Below are positions 11,625-23,200 of a DNA stretch of 64,000 bases, in pieces (within the stretch, counting starts at the first letter, position 1; each line of letters begins with the position of its first letter). The DNA comes from Limnephilus marmoratus (lineage: Eukaryota > Arthropoda > Insecta > Trichoptera > Limnephilidae). Both the position numbers and the translations under genes were made by a program. The notes under the pieces were generated by a model that did no database searches, had not been told where the DNA came from, and was given only the letters and a program-made list of their open reading frames with translations. The stretch covers positions 47,107,117 to 47,171,116 of the forward strand of contig OU862912.1 of the NCBI GenBank assembly GCA_917880885.1, in the 5' to 3' direction.

Positions 11625-12520
11625 CTCGGCCTTCCATTCCACTTAGTGGGCGCTGAGGAAATTTATTTCCCCGAGGGCCTATTTCATCTTTAGAGATGCA
11701 GTCAGATGTTTAACCTTCCTGTACTCGCGCGTTGGTCTCTCAGACCGACAAATCAATAATTCGTGGTTTTCTCAAAAATTAACAACAATGGGACTTTGAG
11801 GTTTTTACTAGCCTCTTAATTTGTTGTTAGGCTTTGTTTAGTGCGGCGCGCGCATAGGTGCTGAGTGAACGTGTGACACTTATTTACTGTTATCGCTCTT
11901 TTAGGTAAGTAACAATTACTTCCCAAAAATCCTAATAATGATTAATTCTTATTTGTATAATGTTTTATTATTTTTGATACTTTCATTTATAAGATTTCAG
12001 GGCTTTTTTTAAATTAACACATAAAAAAGTTTATTTTTGTTATTAAATTAGAGTAAAAAATTGTTATTTTTAAGAGGCTTTCTACCAAATAAAGAAAAGT
12101 TTTAATATTTTTCTTTATTTATTCAATTATACCCCTTTCTATGTACCTATTAATAACAATAATGCTTAAAAAGTATATAATTAAAATAATACAGACGATA
12201 TGAAATCTCGGTCTCGGACACCGTGCGCGAGTATATGTTTATGCCGTTGGGCGAAAGTATACGAAGGTTAAGTGAAGGAATGAGAGGTAGTTCTGATGTT
12301 TGGAAAGGAAAAATTGGTATGAGGGGTGGGTAAAAATCTGGGGTCAGTCTGTCCAGTGGAGGTTATCCACCACTTACCCGCCCTGGTATAAGTAACTGAT
12401 GGTTACTCCTTTAACATTCCTAAGTCACTCCTGGTCAGTCTGACCAGTGGAGGTATCCACCACTTACCCGCCCTGGTATAAGTAACAGATGGTTACTCCT
12501 TCAAGGCTCTCGCAAGGACT
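11625..12520 (-). repeat. R repeat copy 1, split by a TTAA-flanked element
   Basis: Bases 11640-11709 and 12272-12360 match successive parts of the better-preserved R repeat at 26219-26690 (the GAGGAAA...CCCTCAGGGCC block, then GTGAAGGAA...GGTATGAGG). The middle is displaced by the TTAA element at 11714-12267. In complete copies the plus-strand start is a poly-T, so the R repeat is an A-tailed retroposon read on the minus strand. Part of this copy is tandemly duplicated: 12342-12412 recurs at 12433-12502 with a period of 91 bp. Confidence 0.6.
11714..12267. mobile_element. TTAA-flanked piggyBac-type MITE (family B)
   Basis: The element begins CCTTCCTGTACTCGCGCG at 11714 and ends CGAAAGTATACGAAGG at 12267, flanked by TTAA at 11710-11713 and 12268-12271. 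The termini form imperfect inverted repeats starting CCTTC, and both subterminal regions carry an ACTCGCGC and a GAGACC/GTCTC motif. TTAA duplication plus a CC(C/T)T start fits the piggyBac superfamily. At 554 bp with no transposase it is non-autonomous. It interrupts R repeat copy 1. Confidence 0.7.
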
Positions 12521-13077
12521 CTAATTTTTTTGAAAGAACGAATCTACATTTAGGTTTGAACGAATCTAGACCTCCAGTGTCCCTGCATACAGTGTTAGGA
12601 AGCAGTATGCAAGTGCTTACATAATATACAAAATGCAAAAAATATAAAGCAAGTCAGGGATAAACAAATTAAAAAAAGATAAGAGAAAAACATAAAAGGC
12701 GGCTGCTCGCAGGCTAATGGCATCTTGCGTATGTTGCAAGCATCTGCAAGAAAAGATAATGAAAACAAGTATTGTGATATGAAGAACGCTTGTGTCGGGT
12801 GGGATACCTCTCTCGTCATCTGGCAGTACCAGCCAGAATGTGTATGGTGATCGGTCTGCCGTGAATGAATCTCAACATCCGCACCCTTTAGCCGGTTTCT
12901 CGGTTGTGCCTTGACGATAGTAAGTGGGAAGTAGGGGAACGTACCCGAAGACCCTAAGGATGGAAGCGTCGAGTTGCCGGAGGCAGGGCGGAAGGATGCT
13001 GAGTTCGCCCAGCCAAACCTGTCGCCCACACATGTCGCTGGGGGAGGCGCAGATGAGTTGTGAGGATTCCATTCCGA
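12521..13077. other. Unclassified GC-richer repeat-like sequence
   Basis: From about 12780 to 13075 base composition becomes GC-rich and unlike the neighbouring spacer. It ends at a T-run (13078-13089) that looks like the poly-A tail of the adjacent minus-strand LINE. It may be an older retroposon fragment or extra LINE 3' sequence. The minus-strand frames here (12595-13072) overlap each other and have no recognised domain. Confidence 0.35.
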
Positions 13078-15111
13078 ATTTTTTTTTTACGCCAATGTAT
13101 CCAGGAGCGAGGTCTAACTCACCCCCAAAATGGGGAAGTTGACATTACAGAACATTTACAGTTCAGTTTCAGCCACAAGGGTCGGAGCTTATTGCTGAAT
13201 CGCTAAAACAGAAAAAAAATTGCAAAAAAAAAGGAAAACTAAAAATAAGAGAACATAATACTTAGTGAAGAATAACAGTTGGTTACAAGTAGCAGAATAT
13301 ATTATATACCATGTTTTTAATTTGGTCAGTAATAACAGAAATGTTTCAATTTGTTTTGAGCGAAGGAGTCATCAGGACCTTCGCTCTCAATTCGGCACAT
13401 CGAAGTCTGAAATGGGAGAAAAAGCAGAACTACATGAAGTACATAAAGATTTTAAACCACCAGGAATTTATCGCAGTAAAAACAAAATATTTTCAACTCC
13501 GCTTGGGTTTAAAATCTAAGGAAACATAAAGGCAATGAAGATAAAGATATAGAAAACCAAAAAAATCGGAGCAATGGTAATAAAAGAGATGAGAAAGAAA
13601 AGTCAGTGGTCATCAGGAGCAAATACACCAGGCATCTGAAACTCACAATGATTTTACAGCTGGTCAGCGACTCTAAGATCAGGCCATCTCTCAACCCAAA
13701 CCTTTGTAAACTTCCGCAGGCACTCGAAGTTCACCTTATTCGAGACGAGATCAGCGTTCCATACTGGTCTCGTGGTCACTTGTAAACCATCCAACATTTC
13801 CTCTCGAGCATCCGTCATAATCTCACAATGCCACAGAATGTGCTCGGCTGTTTGGTCCGTATTGCCACACGCGCAGTTTGGATGGGGGGATAGAGAGAGA
13901 CTGTGCAATCTCCCCCTAAACTCCCCATGCCCGGACAGTAATTGGGTCACATGGTGATCCCTTACAATGTGTGCCCCTTCCATTCTGAGTTTAACTGACG
14001 GGAAGAAGGAGTAAGTCCATCTTCCCGTATTCGACCTGTCCCATCGCTCTTGCCATTCTCTCAGTGTTCTTTCTCGCATCTCTCTAAGAAGACCTGGGAG
14101 AGACACTGCCCCGCCTGGTATTAGTTCAACACCTAGGTGTGTAGCGGGTCTTCCTTTTGTCAGGCTCTTCTTTGTTAGCACCTCCCTGATTTCAAGATCA
14201 ATTGGCAAAATGCCGGCCAAGACTGGCAAAGCGTCCGAAGCAACTGTTCTATAAGCACCCGAAAGCGCCAGCAAGGGGACTCGCTGGCCTCTCTTGAGCG
14301 CCGAGAGTATGAGTGCATTCTCCAGGCGGTGCTCCCACACAGAGGCCGCATGCGAGACTTGCGTCACGTAAACCCCCCTATATAAGAGACGGAGCGCTGG
14401 AGAGCGCAATCCCCACTCGGCAGTAGAGATTCTTCTCAATTTTAAGAAGAGGGCCTGGGCCTTACTTGACACGCTTTTAACATGGGTCAAGAACGAGGAC
14501 GTTCGATCCAAAGTGACGCCTAGGTATGTAGTGTTCTCAACGAATCGGATATTGGTATCTCCCATTTTGATGGTTGGATTTCTACTTCTATTGAGGTTAC
14601 CCTTCATCAGGAGTCCCATAGTCTTGTGGGGAGCGAAGGTCAGCCGGTTTCTCTTTCCCCATTCTAAAATCACACTTAAAACCTCTTCAGCTTTACTTTC
14701 AACTTCCTTTCTGCTGTTCCCCGAGACAAGATACAATTTGTCATCAGCGTAGTCCACCGAGATACATCCCTCAGGTAAGGGCAACCTGGAGGAATCGTCA
14801 AACACAATATTCCAAAACTCTGGTCCAAGGATTGAACCCTGAGGACAACCCAAGTCAACTCCTCGTTCAATCAGGTAGTCTCCAAAAGAAAGGATGATAG
14901 TTCTGTCGCAGAGGTAATCAGCGCAGATCTTGAACAGGTTTTGTGGACATTTCCTATTTTTGAGCTTGACAAGTATCATCGGCCACCAAGCGTGATCGAA
15001 GGCACCAGTAATATCGAGGAAGATTCCAATTACGTACCTCTTTTGGCAAGCCTTCACCCATTCAAGCGCATACGTGATGGCGTGCTCAGTGGACATACCG
15101 GGGACAAAACC
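13078..15111 (-). mobile_element. 5'-truncated R1-clade-like LINE
   Basis: The minus-strand body runs from a truncated RT start near 15111, through the open frame at 15096-13654 and about 560 bp of 3' untranslated sequence, to an A-tract at 13089-13078. The 5' junction abuts R repeat sequence beginning CCAGGAGTGAC at about 15113. No clear target duplication was found. Only the second half of ORF2 is present, so the copy cannot transpose. Confidence 0.6.
13654..15111 (-). pseudogene. R1-like LINE ORF2 fragment: reverse transcriptase and C-terminal zinc motif
   Basis: A 480-codon uninterrupted minus-strand frame (15096-13654) starts inside the RT domain; the bases just upstream still read QFGFVPG, so the N-terminal part is lost rather than initiated here. 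Visible RT motifs in order are LDITGAFDHAWW (first catalytic Asp), GCPQGSILGP and VDYADDKLYLV (YADD catalytic pair). A C-terminal CxC...HxxxxxC zinc motif follows (CACGNTDQTAEHILWHC). This order is typical of R1/TRAS-type LINEs, which encode an apurinic-type endonuclease upstream; that endonuclease is missing here. The frame is open for its full length, suggesting a fairly young 5'-truncated insertion. Clade assignment is from motif style only. Confidence 0.8.
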
Positions 15112-15745
15112 AAACTGACCAGGAGTGACTTAGGAATCAATCTCTCCCGTTGAAGAGTCAAAAGGGTCTCCCCAAACTGTCCTCTCCCGATCCAGCAGAC
15201 TCATCCGCCACCTAGGCCTGGACAAACCTCACCCCATTAAGGCTCTGCAACCGGGCCCGAAAAGAAGAAGATGGAGAGATACGAAATTACGAATGTTAGA
15301 GGAGAGCGTTAACATTTACCGAGACAAAATCGATGCGAAAATTGCGAAAATGTTTAATAAAACACGACTCGTTTAAAATAGATCAAAAATCTCGCGGGCA
15401 TTATCTTAAACAGCATTTAAAGAAACAATAGAAATACAAATAACTTGTAAAATAACTGAAACAAACGTGTTAATAATAATTTTTGGAGCATACTTAGCGA
15501 TTTTTTTGTATCGAGGGAATTTTATATAATTTGCGTTTCGGCGCGGGCAAAGTCTAGATATTATCTTCAAGAATAACATATATTTTTTTAAGAGCTTTAA
15601 AACTTACCGTGTTTAAGGGAAATATGTAATAAATCGGTACAAATCCGGGTTGCGGGCCCTTAACCTGGGCACCTCTGCTAAGTCAACAAATGTAGTGAAC
15701 GACATGGGCAATGTTCTGATTCCTGAATCCTGTCTGTATATTCCA
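15112..15745 (-). repeat. R repeat copy 2, split by a TTAA-flanked element
   Basis: Bases 15112-15236 (CCAGGAGTGAC..., AGTCAAAAGGGTCTCC..., ...CCTCACCCCATTAA) align with 26385-26560 of the R repeat. The match resumes at 15664 (GGGCACCTCTGC... GTAGTGAACGACATGGG). The interruption is the 419-bp TTAA element at 15241-15659. The left edge is cut by the R1-like LINE. Confidence 0.55.
15241..15659 (+). mobile_element. TTAA-flanked MITE family S, copy 1
   Basis: TTAA flanks at 15237-15240 and 15660-15663. The ends form imperfect inverted repeats: GGCTCTGCAACCGGGCCC at left and the complement of AATCCGGGTTGCGGGCCC at right. The interior is AT-rich and non-coding. The same interior recurs in reverse at 46133-46576, which confirms a mobile family. 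It sits inside R repeat copy 2. Superfamily: TTAA-targeting, probably piggyBac-like. Confidence 0.65.
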
Positions 15746-16608
15746 AACTTATAGCTTAAAGATGAATTGATCATCTAAAAGTCTATGAAAGTTTTTTTTT
15801 CTTTAGCACCTTCTTTATAATAAATTCAATTTCTCTGCACGTTGGAACCTATCTGAACTAAATCAACCCATATATATGATTTATTTCCCATGCAACAAAG
15901 TAACAGTCGTGTAGGAAAAAAATGACACCACATAGAAAGTTCCAGCGAAAGGCAAATAGAATTTTCACAGACAATATAAAAGGCCGACAGCTGAGTAAAT
16001 GATTTTGTATTGAATCTCTAACCTACATTCCCACTTTTTCTTATATTATGTTGTCTTCATTGATTCATTACAAAGTTTTTTCAAAGTCTATAAAAACCTA
16101 ATCCTTTCACTTTTATCTACGGTCACGTCTTTTATCTAATTGTGATTAACACGGAATTGTGCGCACGTACTGCGAGATATATCGATGGCGTTTGATATGG
16201 CTCCAATTTGATGTTATTGCAGTTCACAGATTACCGAGGAAAAAAGCAGGAATAGGGCCTCGAAACCGGTTTAAATTGAAACCGTTTCCAAATAGTTGAA
16301 TAGGTGATATATCACCTAAAACCAGATATTTTATTTGGTCATTCAGAATTACCTTAGGTTTTGCAAAACTAATTATTAGTCAACAGGTTTTTGTACATAG
16401 AAAGAATGTTTGCGAGATACGTGAATGCTGATAAGGATATTGATTATTGGCAGTAACCGCAAGTGGAAAGTTTGTCGATGGAGCGAGACTAAAGGGTAGC
16501 ACAATCACAGCCGAATTCTGGTGTCAATACTGAAGCATGCCAGTCATGCAGAGGAAGGGCAAGAGTCAACTATTGCGATAGAGATGTGTGACCAAATTAG
16601 GATAACCG
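15746..16608. other. Non-coding stretch left of the gypsy insertion
   Basis: I recognise no gene or repeat. The last four bases (ACCG, 16605-16608) are the left target-site duplication of the LTR retrotransposon. Confidence 0.4.
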
Positions 16609-17905
16609 TGTTATGATGTGGATGCATCATTACATATAAATTACTTTAATTTATTACTCGGATAGGCAGGTACCTTTATTTGAAGGATGGTAATAGTTTA
16701 TTCGAGATACTCGGCAGGTTGGCAGACTGAGCGGAAACGGGTTTTGTTTTTGAAACGGCACTCTGGACGAGAGAGAACACGGGAGGACGCCGTGTTTTTC
16801 TCGGGCACAGTCACCTAGCGATTTAAGTTTTATAATGTAAAATATACCGGAACAATACGACTCCGCGTTGCAAAGAGATCCGTACATTATGTGTAAATAA
16901 CGGGATTAACCTAAAGATCCGAATTGTTCGGCCCGGAATTAACGAAGTTTTCGGTTCATCAATGGCCGTCGGCGCCTCGTGCGACGAGAATAAGTAATGC
17001 CGTTTATCTAGCTGATCTGGCGACTGGGAAAGTGCAATTGGCGAACATGGACTCCCGCTACACCTCGCAAGCCACGGCGAAGTTTATTTAATTAGTGTTC
17101 GGAGTTTTAACTTTAACATCCGCCGCCTACTGAGGCGTTCATATAAAAAACCCGCGTACTTGATTTGGATACGCAGAACAGACCGTTCCGGTTCACCGCA
17201 ACCCCGGATTCGTCGCCGTCTCCGTCTGTCAACAAATCCCGTAGGCATCCATCTATTTGGGCTTGATGGCCTCGTAGGACGGGCATCATACTGCTGGCCA
17301 GGCTGGCGCAATACACCGGATCATTTCTCATCGTCCTGATGCTCCCAGGGGGGTTTGGCATCGCGACCTCAGCAGGATCACATCAGGGCAACCTCTTGGA
17401 TGCTGGACGAAGCACCAAGCTCCACTACGTGCATCATGCCTGCCCGCAGGCACTTAATCCGAATTAGCTAGTTTTCAAGGTCATGGTCGCAATACAGGGG
17501 TGAGTTTTCAGTAGTGTATTTTTTCCCTTGTAAAATTGGTTTATAATACCGTATTGTTTTAAATGTTCGATATTGTAAATATAGAAAATATTGATTCAAA
17601 TCTCTTTGTTATTTCATATCGATACACTGTAGTTCCTAATGATGAGTAAAGAAGTGATTGTCATAGTGCCCACGCTCCCTGGGAAGAATTAAATGCTCTC
17701 CGTCGTTCTAGGAAGAAGGCGTAGTGAATTCAACTGTGGACATATTCTGTCTTGAACAGGATTTGGCGCTCTATTAATAGAAAAGTACGCAGTTGTATTC
17801 ATCCCGTCTTCTTCCCTCTCAGCTAGCCACATCATATGGCTCCTTACGCCATTTTGCACGTAATAATTGCCGTTTCAACGTGAATTATAAGATATTCACA
17901 TAACA
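16609..17905 (+). repeat. 5' LTR
   Basis: Starts TGTTATG and ends CATAACA, a perfect 7-bp terminal inverted repeat. The central part (about 17080-17460) is GC-rich compared with the flanks. Antisense open frames at 16654-16887, 17084-17311 and 17113-17361 are repeated exactly in the 3' LTR and have no recognised domain. I could not place a TATA box or polyadenylation site with confidence. Confidence 0.95.
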
Positions 17906-18829
17906 TTTGACGCCTTTAACGTGGGTTGCTCGTATAAAGACACATTCTTTACTCACAATTATATTCATCAAATCGATCAACTAAAATCTCGTTTTACAAC
18001 TTGCTATTTTATCACAGAGATTTAAAACAGTATGATACTGTAATTTCATAATAATATTCATTAATTTAATGGTGCAATGGTGTCTCGTTATAATTCAAAT
18101 ACAACAATGTCCTTTGCAATACGGAGTGTTGCAATTTACGTATAATTATGTCATGTATTTTGGTGTTTCTCGTGCTCAGTAGACATGTAATACAGGTTAT
18201 GTTTTAAATGTCAATACGTCAACTTAACCTCAATATTTGAAATATTATTTTCATAGAAGCGTCGGGTATCACCATAGACAATATTTCTTCTATGATAAAA
18301 GAAAATTACATATGTTTATTTAAAAAAAAAATAGATATTGTCTATGCTTCAAAATAGAGGCAATTTAAAAGGTAAACATCGTAAGTGTCAATTGCTGTTT
18401 ATTTCAGACAAGCGAATGTCAATAGTGACAGATGGGTTTACATCAAACTAGAATTCTTGTTATGAATTTAAGTGAATTAGTTAGAATTATTAATTATTTA
18501 ACAAGTGTAGTATAATGAAGGGATTGTTATTTAATGAGATTAAATTTATAATTTATTCCTTAAACATCATCATACATAAAGGATGGTCATAATTAATCAA
18601 CAACATACAAATTCAAACAATAATACATCGATTATTGAGAGTGGTGGAATAGTTTGACATATTTAACTAAATTGTTGGAATATTTTTCTTTTATTGAAAA
18701 AATATTTTTTTTTGGATTATTCTTTTTTGAAATTATGCTTGGAATTTCGGTGGTAAATTCAGTAAAATACCTACGCCAGAATTACTTTGGATGTCAAGGT
18801 TGCCACAAAATACAGGGTTGCTAAAAAAA

Positions 18830-18867
<38 letters not shown>

Positions 18868-19029
18868 CTCCATTCTTTCATTATTTAAATTTTTTTTTTT
18901 TTTTTTTTGGTTTGTTCTACTTATCATCAACAATCTATATTATACGTCAACAAAAATAACATCAACAATAATTATTAACATTAACAACAACTTTTCATTA
19001 TTTTATTATTTTATCCAATTGTTTTAACA
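17906..19029 (+). promoter_or_regulatory. Gypsy 5' leader with presumed primer-binding region
   Basis: The sequence right after the 5' LTR (TTTGACGCCTTTAACGTGGG, 17906-17925) is where a tRNA primer-binding site should lie, but it lacks a canonical TGG start and I cannot name the tRNA. The 1.1-kb leader ends with two long T-tracts (about 18826-18867 and 18888-18909) about 120 bp before the gag ATG. Confidence 0.5.
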
Positions 19030-20205
19030 ATGTCAACTCCTATCCCAAACATCAACAACGCCTCTAAAGAGGATCTCATAAAAGAATTATCAAGTCGTTC
19101 TCTTGAACCGGCATCCACCTCTCACGCGTTGCGCTCGCAGGCGCGTGCATTTAATAAGACACTTAAGATGCCAACAATATCAGAAACAGATATGGATTCT
19201 TCAGATTCGGATTCTGAGAACCAGACCGTTGACAACCCTACAATAATTAAACACACAAAAATTATTTATAGAGAATCACCCACCATCAATGTGGAAAATT
19301 GGAAGATAAAATTTGATGGAAAATCGAGCATAAGAGAATTTCTCTTGTTGATTGAAGAAAAATGTAGGACGAAAAATTTTAGTCAGGATAATTTAGTTCG
19401 CGTTTTTCCTGATCTGTTAGATGGACTAGCACTACTTTGGTTCAGGTCAATATATCATCCGGACTTGAAATGGGACGAGCTGTCTAAACTTTTGATCAAT
19501 CAATTTGAGGCAAATGACCTACAAACGGACTTAAAAGTAAAACTTTTCAACATGACGCAACCAAAAGGTATGTCAGTCCTTGAGTTTTCACTTAGAATGA
19601 AATCTCTAAATAACATGCTAGAAGCTAAACTTCCTGAGCAGGAACTTTTGCGGCTTGCCAAAAAGGCTTTGCTTCCAATGTACACTAACTTATTAGTTTC
19701 TAGAGATATTTTTACATTCGAACAGTTAACAACTTACGCAGGAAACTTAGAGTCTTATGCGACACCACCGGAGGAATTTGCTACTTCTTCTTCTTCTTTT
19801 TCAAACAAATTTGAAAAAAGCAATAACTATACTACTAATAAAGAAGAGAGATTTGGGCCTACCAATAAAACTTGGTCAAACAATAATACCGGTACTTATA
19901 AACGTACAGGGTTTCCTCATAATAATTATAAACAATCTTCTAATGGCAATAGTTATAGTCATGCTGGGCGTAACTACAGTAACACCAATGCGGGTTACAA
20001 CAATAACAAACCTCCGTCTTCTTTCAATGGAAATAGTCTAAATACCGAAGGAACTTCTAGAACCATTGTTAGGAATCAATTTTGTCTTTATTGTAAGAAA
20101 CCGGGACATGTTGTAGCGGACTGTAAAAGAAAAGCCGCAGCGGGAAATAATCCAAAAGTGGGAGCGGTTAAAGGAAGAATTAATAATAACAAGTCGGAAA
20201 ACTAG
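19030..20205 (+). CDS. gag: Gypsy Gag: capsid and CCHC nucleocapsid
   Basis: This 391-residue frame starts at ATG 19030 and encodes the structural protein that forms the cytoplasmic virus-like particle and packages element RNA. Residues about 90-240 form the conserved retrotransposon capsid region (WKIKFDGKSSIREFLLLIEE, LDGLALLWFRS and LLINQFEAN are visible). The region after about 250 is Asn/Ser/Tyr-rich and probably disordered. It ends in one CCHC zinc knuckle, C352-x2-C355-x4-H360-x4-C365 (CLYCKKPGHVVADC), expected to bind RNA. It stops at TAG 20203-20205, overlapping the pol frame by about 16 nt, which implies frameshifted Gag-Pol synthesis. The frame is intact with no stops or gaps. Confidence 0.93.
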   Translation: MSTPIPNINNASKEDLIKELSSRSLEPASTSHALRSQARAFNKTLKMPTISETDMDSSDSDSENQTVDNPTIIKHTKIIYRESPTINVENWKIKFDGKSSIREFLLLIEEKCRTKNFSQDNLVRVFPDLLDGLALLWFRSIYHPDLKWDELSKLLINQFEANDLQTDLKVKLFNMTQPKGMSVLEFSLRMKSLNNMLEAKLPEQELLRLAKKALLPMYTNLLVSRDIFTFEQLTTYAGNLESYATPPEEFATSSSSFSNKFEKSNNYTTNKEERFGPTNKTWSNNNTGTYKRTGFPHNNYKQSSNGNSYSHAGRNYSNTNAGYNNNKPPSSFNGNSLNTEGTSRTIVRNQFCLYCKKPGHVVADCKRKAAAGNNPKVGAVKGRINNNKSEN

Positions 20206-23200
20206 GGCGGAGTCTCTCTTACCACGTCCCATCCTATGCGCAGAGGAATCGGGAATGGAAGAGTTGGCTCCGACTAGTCCATCAGTTTCTTTCAGTCCCA
20301 TCACCTGGAACAGTGGGCCCACTGCCACAGGGGATGGAGATTGAAAACGATGGTCGTCCTTATGCAAATGTATATATATTTAACAATTTTTACAGCGCAC
20401 TGTTGGACAGTGGCGCCTCATTATCGTGTTTGGGAGGTGATAGTTATAAGATTTTTATTAAGTTAGGTATAGAATTAGTTAAGGTTAATTTTAGTGTATC
20501 AACAGCGGACGGTGCGAATCAGCCAGTCCTGGGTACAATGTCGTTGCCGGTGACGTACAAATCAATTACCCATACAATACTTTTCTACGTCATCCCGACA
20601 TTGTCACCATCGTTTATCCTAGGTATAGACTTTTGGAAGCAGTTCCATATCGCACCGGAGCTGTTTTCAAAAGCTATTGGTCCTACTTCGGAAAACAAAA
20701 TTAATGGGTTGCGGGCAATTCAGCCAGCCTCTTCCTTAAGTCCCTCAGAGAATCAGGCACTCTCTGCTATTATTAAAAAATTTGAATCGATTTCTTTCGA
20801 GAAGCGTGGCTTAGGCCTGACGCATTTAGTCAAACACAAGATTAATACAACAGGGCCTCCGATCAAACAAAGGTATTATCCTTTGTCTCCAGCAAGACAA
20901 AAACAATTAGAATTAGAAGTGGATGAAATGCTAAAATTAGGAGTAATACGTCCCTCACGTTCTCCATGGTCGAGTCCAGTATTAATCGTTACAAAAAAAG
21001 ACGGTACCGGTCGTTTTTGCTTAGACTCTCGCAAAATCAATAATGTCACGATTCGCGACGCGTACCCTTTGCCATATATATCGCGGATTCTAGACAAGCT
21101 AGGTGGAGCTAGGTACGTCTCTTCTATAGACCTTTCAAAGGCTTTTTGGCAAATTGCCTTAGACAAGGACTCTTGTGAGAAAACAGCTTTCGTCGTCCCT
21201 GGACGGGGTTTGTTTGAGTTCACCCGTATGCCTTTCGGACTGAAAAACGCCCCTAGTGAGTTGCAAAGACTGGCAGATGTTCTTTTTGGTCCGGAATTCG
21301 ACGATAATGCTTTTTGCTATCTGGATGATTTGATCTTAATATCAGAAGATTTGGAGTCACATCTTAATCTATTAAACCGTGTATACGAACGTTTGCGAGA
21401 CGCAGGTCTTACCATAAACTTAAAAAAATCCGAGTTTTGCAAATCAGAACTTAAATATTTAGGGTATTTAGTAGATTCGCAGGGTCTCCGTACGGATCCA
21501 ATAAAAATAGAAAGCATCAAAAATTTCCCAGTCCCAAAAAATGCAAAACAAATCCGGGCATTCATTGGTTTGTGCGGTTACTTTAGAAGGTTCATTAAAG
21601 GATTTTCGGGAATAGCTGCCCCTCTTACTAAACTCACAGGTTCTAAAAATGGAATTAGCAATTTCAAGTGGTCTCAGGAAGCTGAAACTGCTTTTAAAGA
21701 TTTAAAACGCGCGTTGACTACGGCTCCAGTTTTATGCTGCCCGGATTTCACCAGGCCTTTCTCTATCCATTGCGACGCGAGCTCCGCAGGGATTGGAGGA
21801 GTTTTGATCCAAGACGTAGACGGGCAAGAGCATCCCATCGCTTATTACTCACGTTGCTTAAACGTTCATGAAAGAAATTATGGCATCACTGAACGGGAAC
21901 TCTTAGCTGTGCTAGACTCGGTGACTCACTTTAGACCGTATATAGAAGGAGCTCATTTTTCAGTAGTTACTGACCACTCAAGCTTGAAATGGCTGGGGTC
22001 CTTGTCCAACCCTAGTGGCCGTCTTGCACGGTGGAGCTCTCGCCTTTCGCAATTTTCTTTTGACGTTGTCCATCGCAAAGGGACACAACATGTTGTTCCA
22101 GACGTGCTATCACGAATGGACCTTGCCGTATTATCAGGTATGGACACCGAACATACAAAGGATACGTGGTATTTGAAAGCCTGGAAAGGATGCCAAGATT
22201 TTCCACAACGTTTCCAGAACTTTCAAATGCGTAATAATGAATTGTTCCGACACACAAAGACTAGTCTAGCTCTGTGCGAGGATACTGCCTGGAAGAGGGT
22301 AGTTCCGCAGGAAGGTAGACAGGCAATTCTTTCAAATTTACACGAGTCTTCGCGAGCTTGTCATCCTGGGGTATTCAAAACCTATAAAAAGGTGCAATTG
22401 CGTTACTATTGGCCTAATATGTATAAGGATGTTAAGCAATTTGTTAATCGTTGTACAGTCTGCAAGGCCCACAAAATAAGTACAGCCCCACCTAACGGCA
22501 TCTCTTCAAACCCAAAAAAGGTCACACGACCCTTGCAAATGTTGTCGATAGATTTAGTAGGTCCTTTACCTAGGAGTTACTCAGGTTTTACCGTAATCTT
22601 ATCATGTGTAGACGTTTTTTCTAAATTTACATGGCTATTTCCGCTGCGCAATGGCACCGCGAGAAGCATAATTAAAATCTTAGAAGAAAACATCTTTCTT
22701 GTTCACGGCGTACCACGAACTATCGTCTGTGATAATGGTCGTCAATTTGTTTCGAAAGAATTTAAGGACTTACTTAGTAGTTATAACATACCACCACCAT
22801 TTTACAATTCGTCTTATACGCCTCAAAACAATGTAGTCGAACGTTATAATCAAACCTTGGGTACGGCGTTATCGATCCTTGTTGAATCAGACCACCGAAA
22901 TTGGTCCAAATTTCTTCCGCAAGTTCAATCGGCTATGAATAACACGGTAAACTGCGCTACAGGTTATACACCTTATTTCCTGATGCACGGTCGGGAGCAG
23001 ATACTGGACGGTGATCTGCACCGTAATCCAATAACGGATGAGGAATCCAATTCGCAAGTGGGTGCTCAACCTAAAGCTTATGCACAGAAACTAGAAGAGT
23101 TGTCTTCGATTTACGAGCAAGTCTCGAATGCTCTTCTTAAAGCTTATCAAAAAGGAGCTGACCATTACAACCTGCGCAGAAAACACATCACCTATCAGGT

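Noticed and set aside
16654..17361. Antisense frames of 75-82 codons in the LTRs (repeated at 24939-25646)
   Set aside because: They are identical only because the LTRs are identical. No domain or start context supports a protein.
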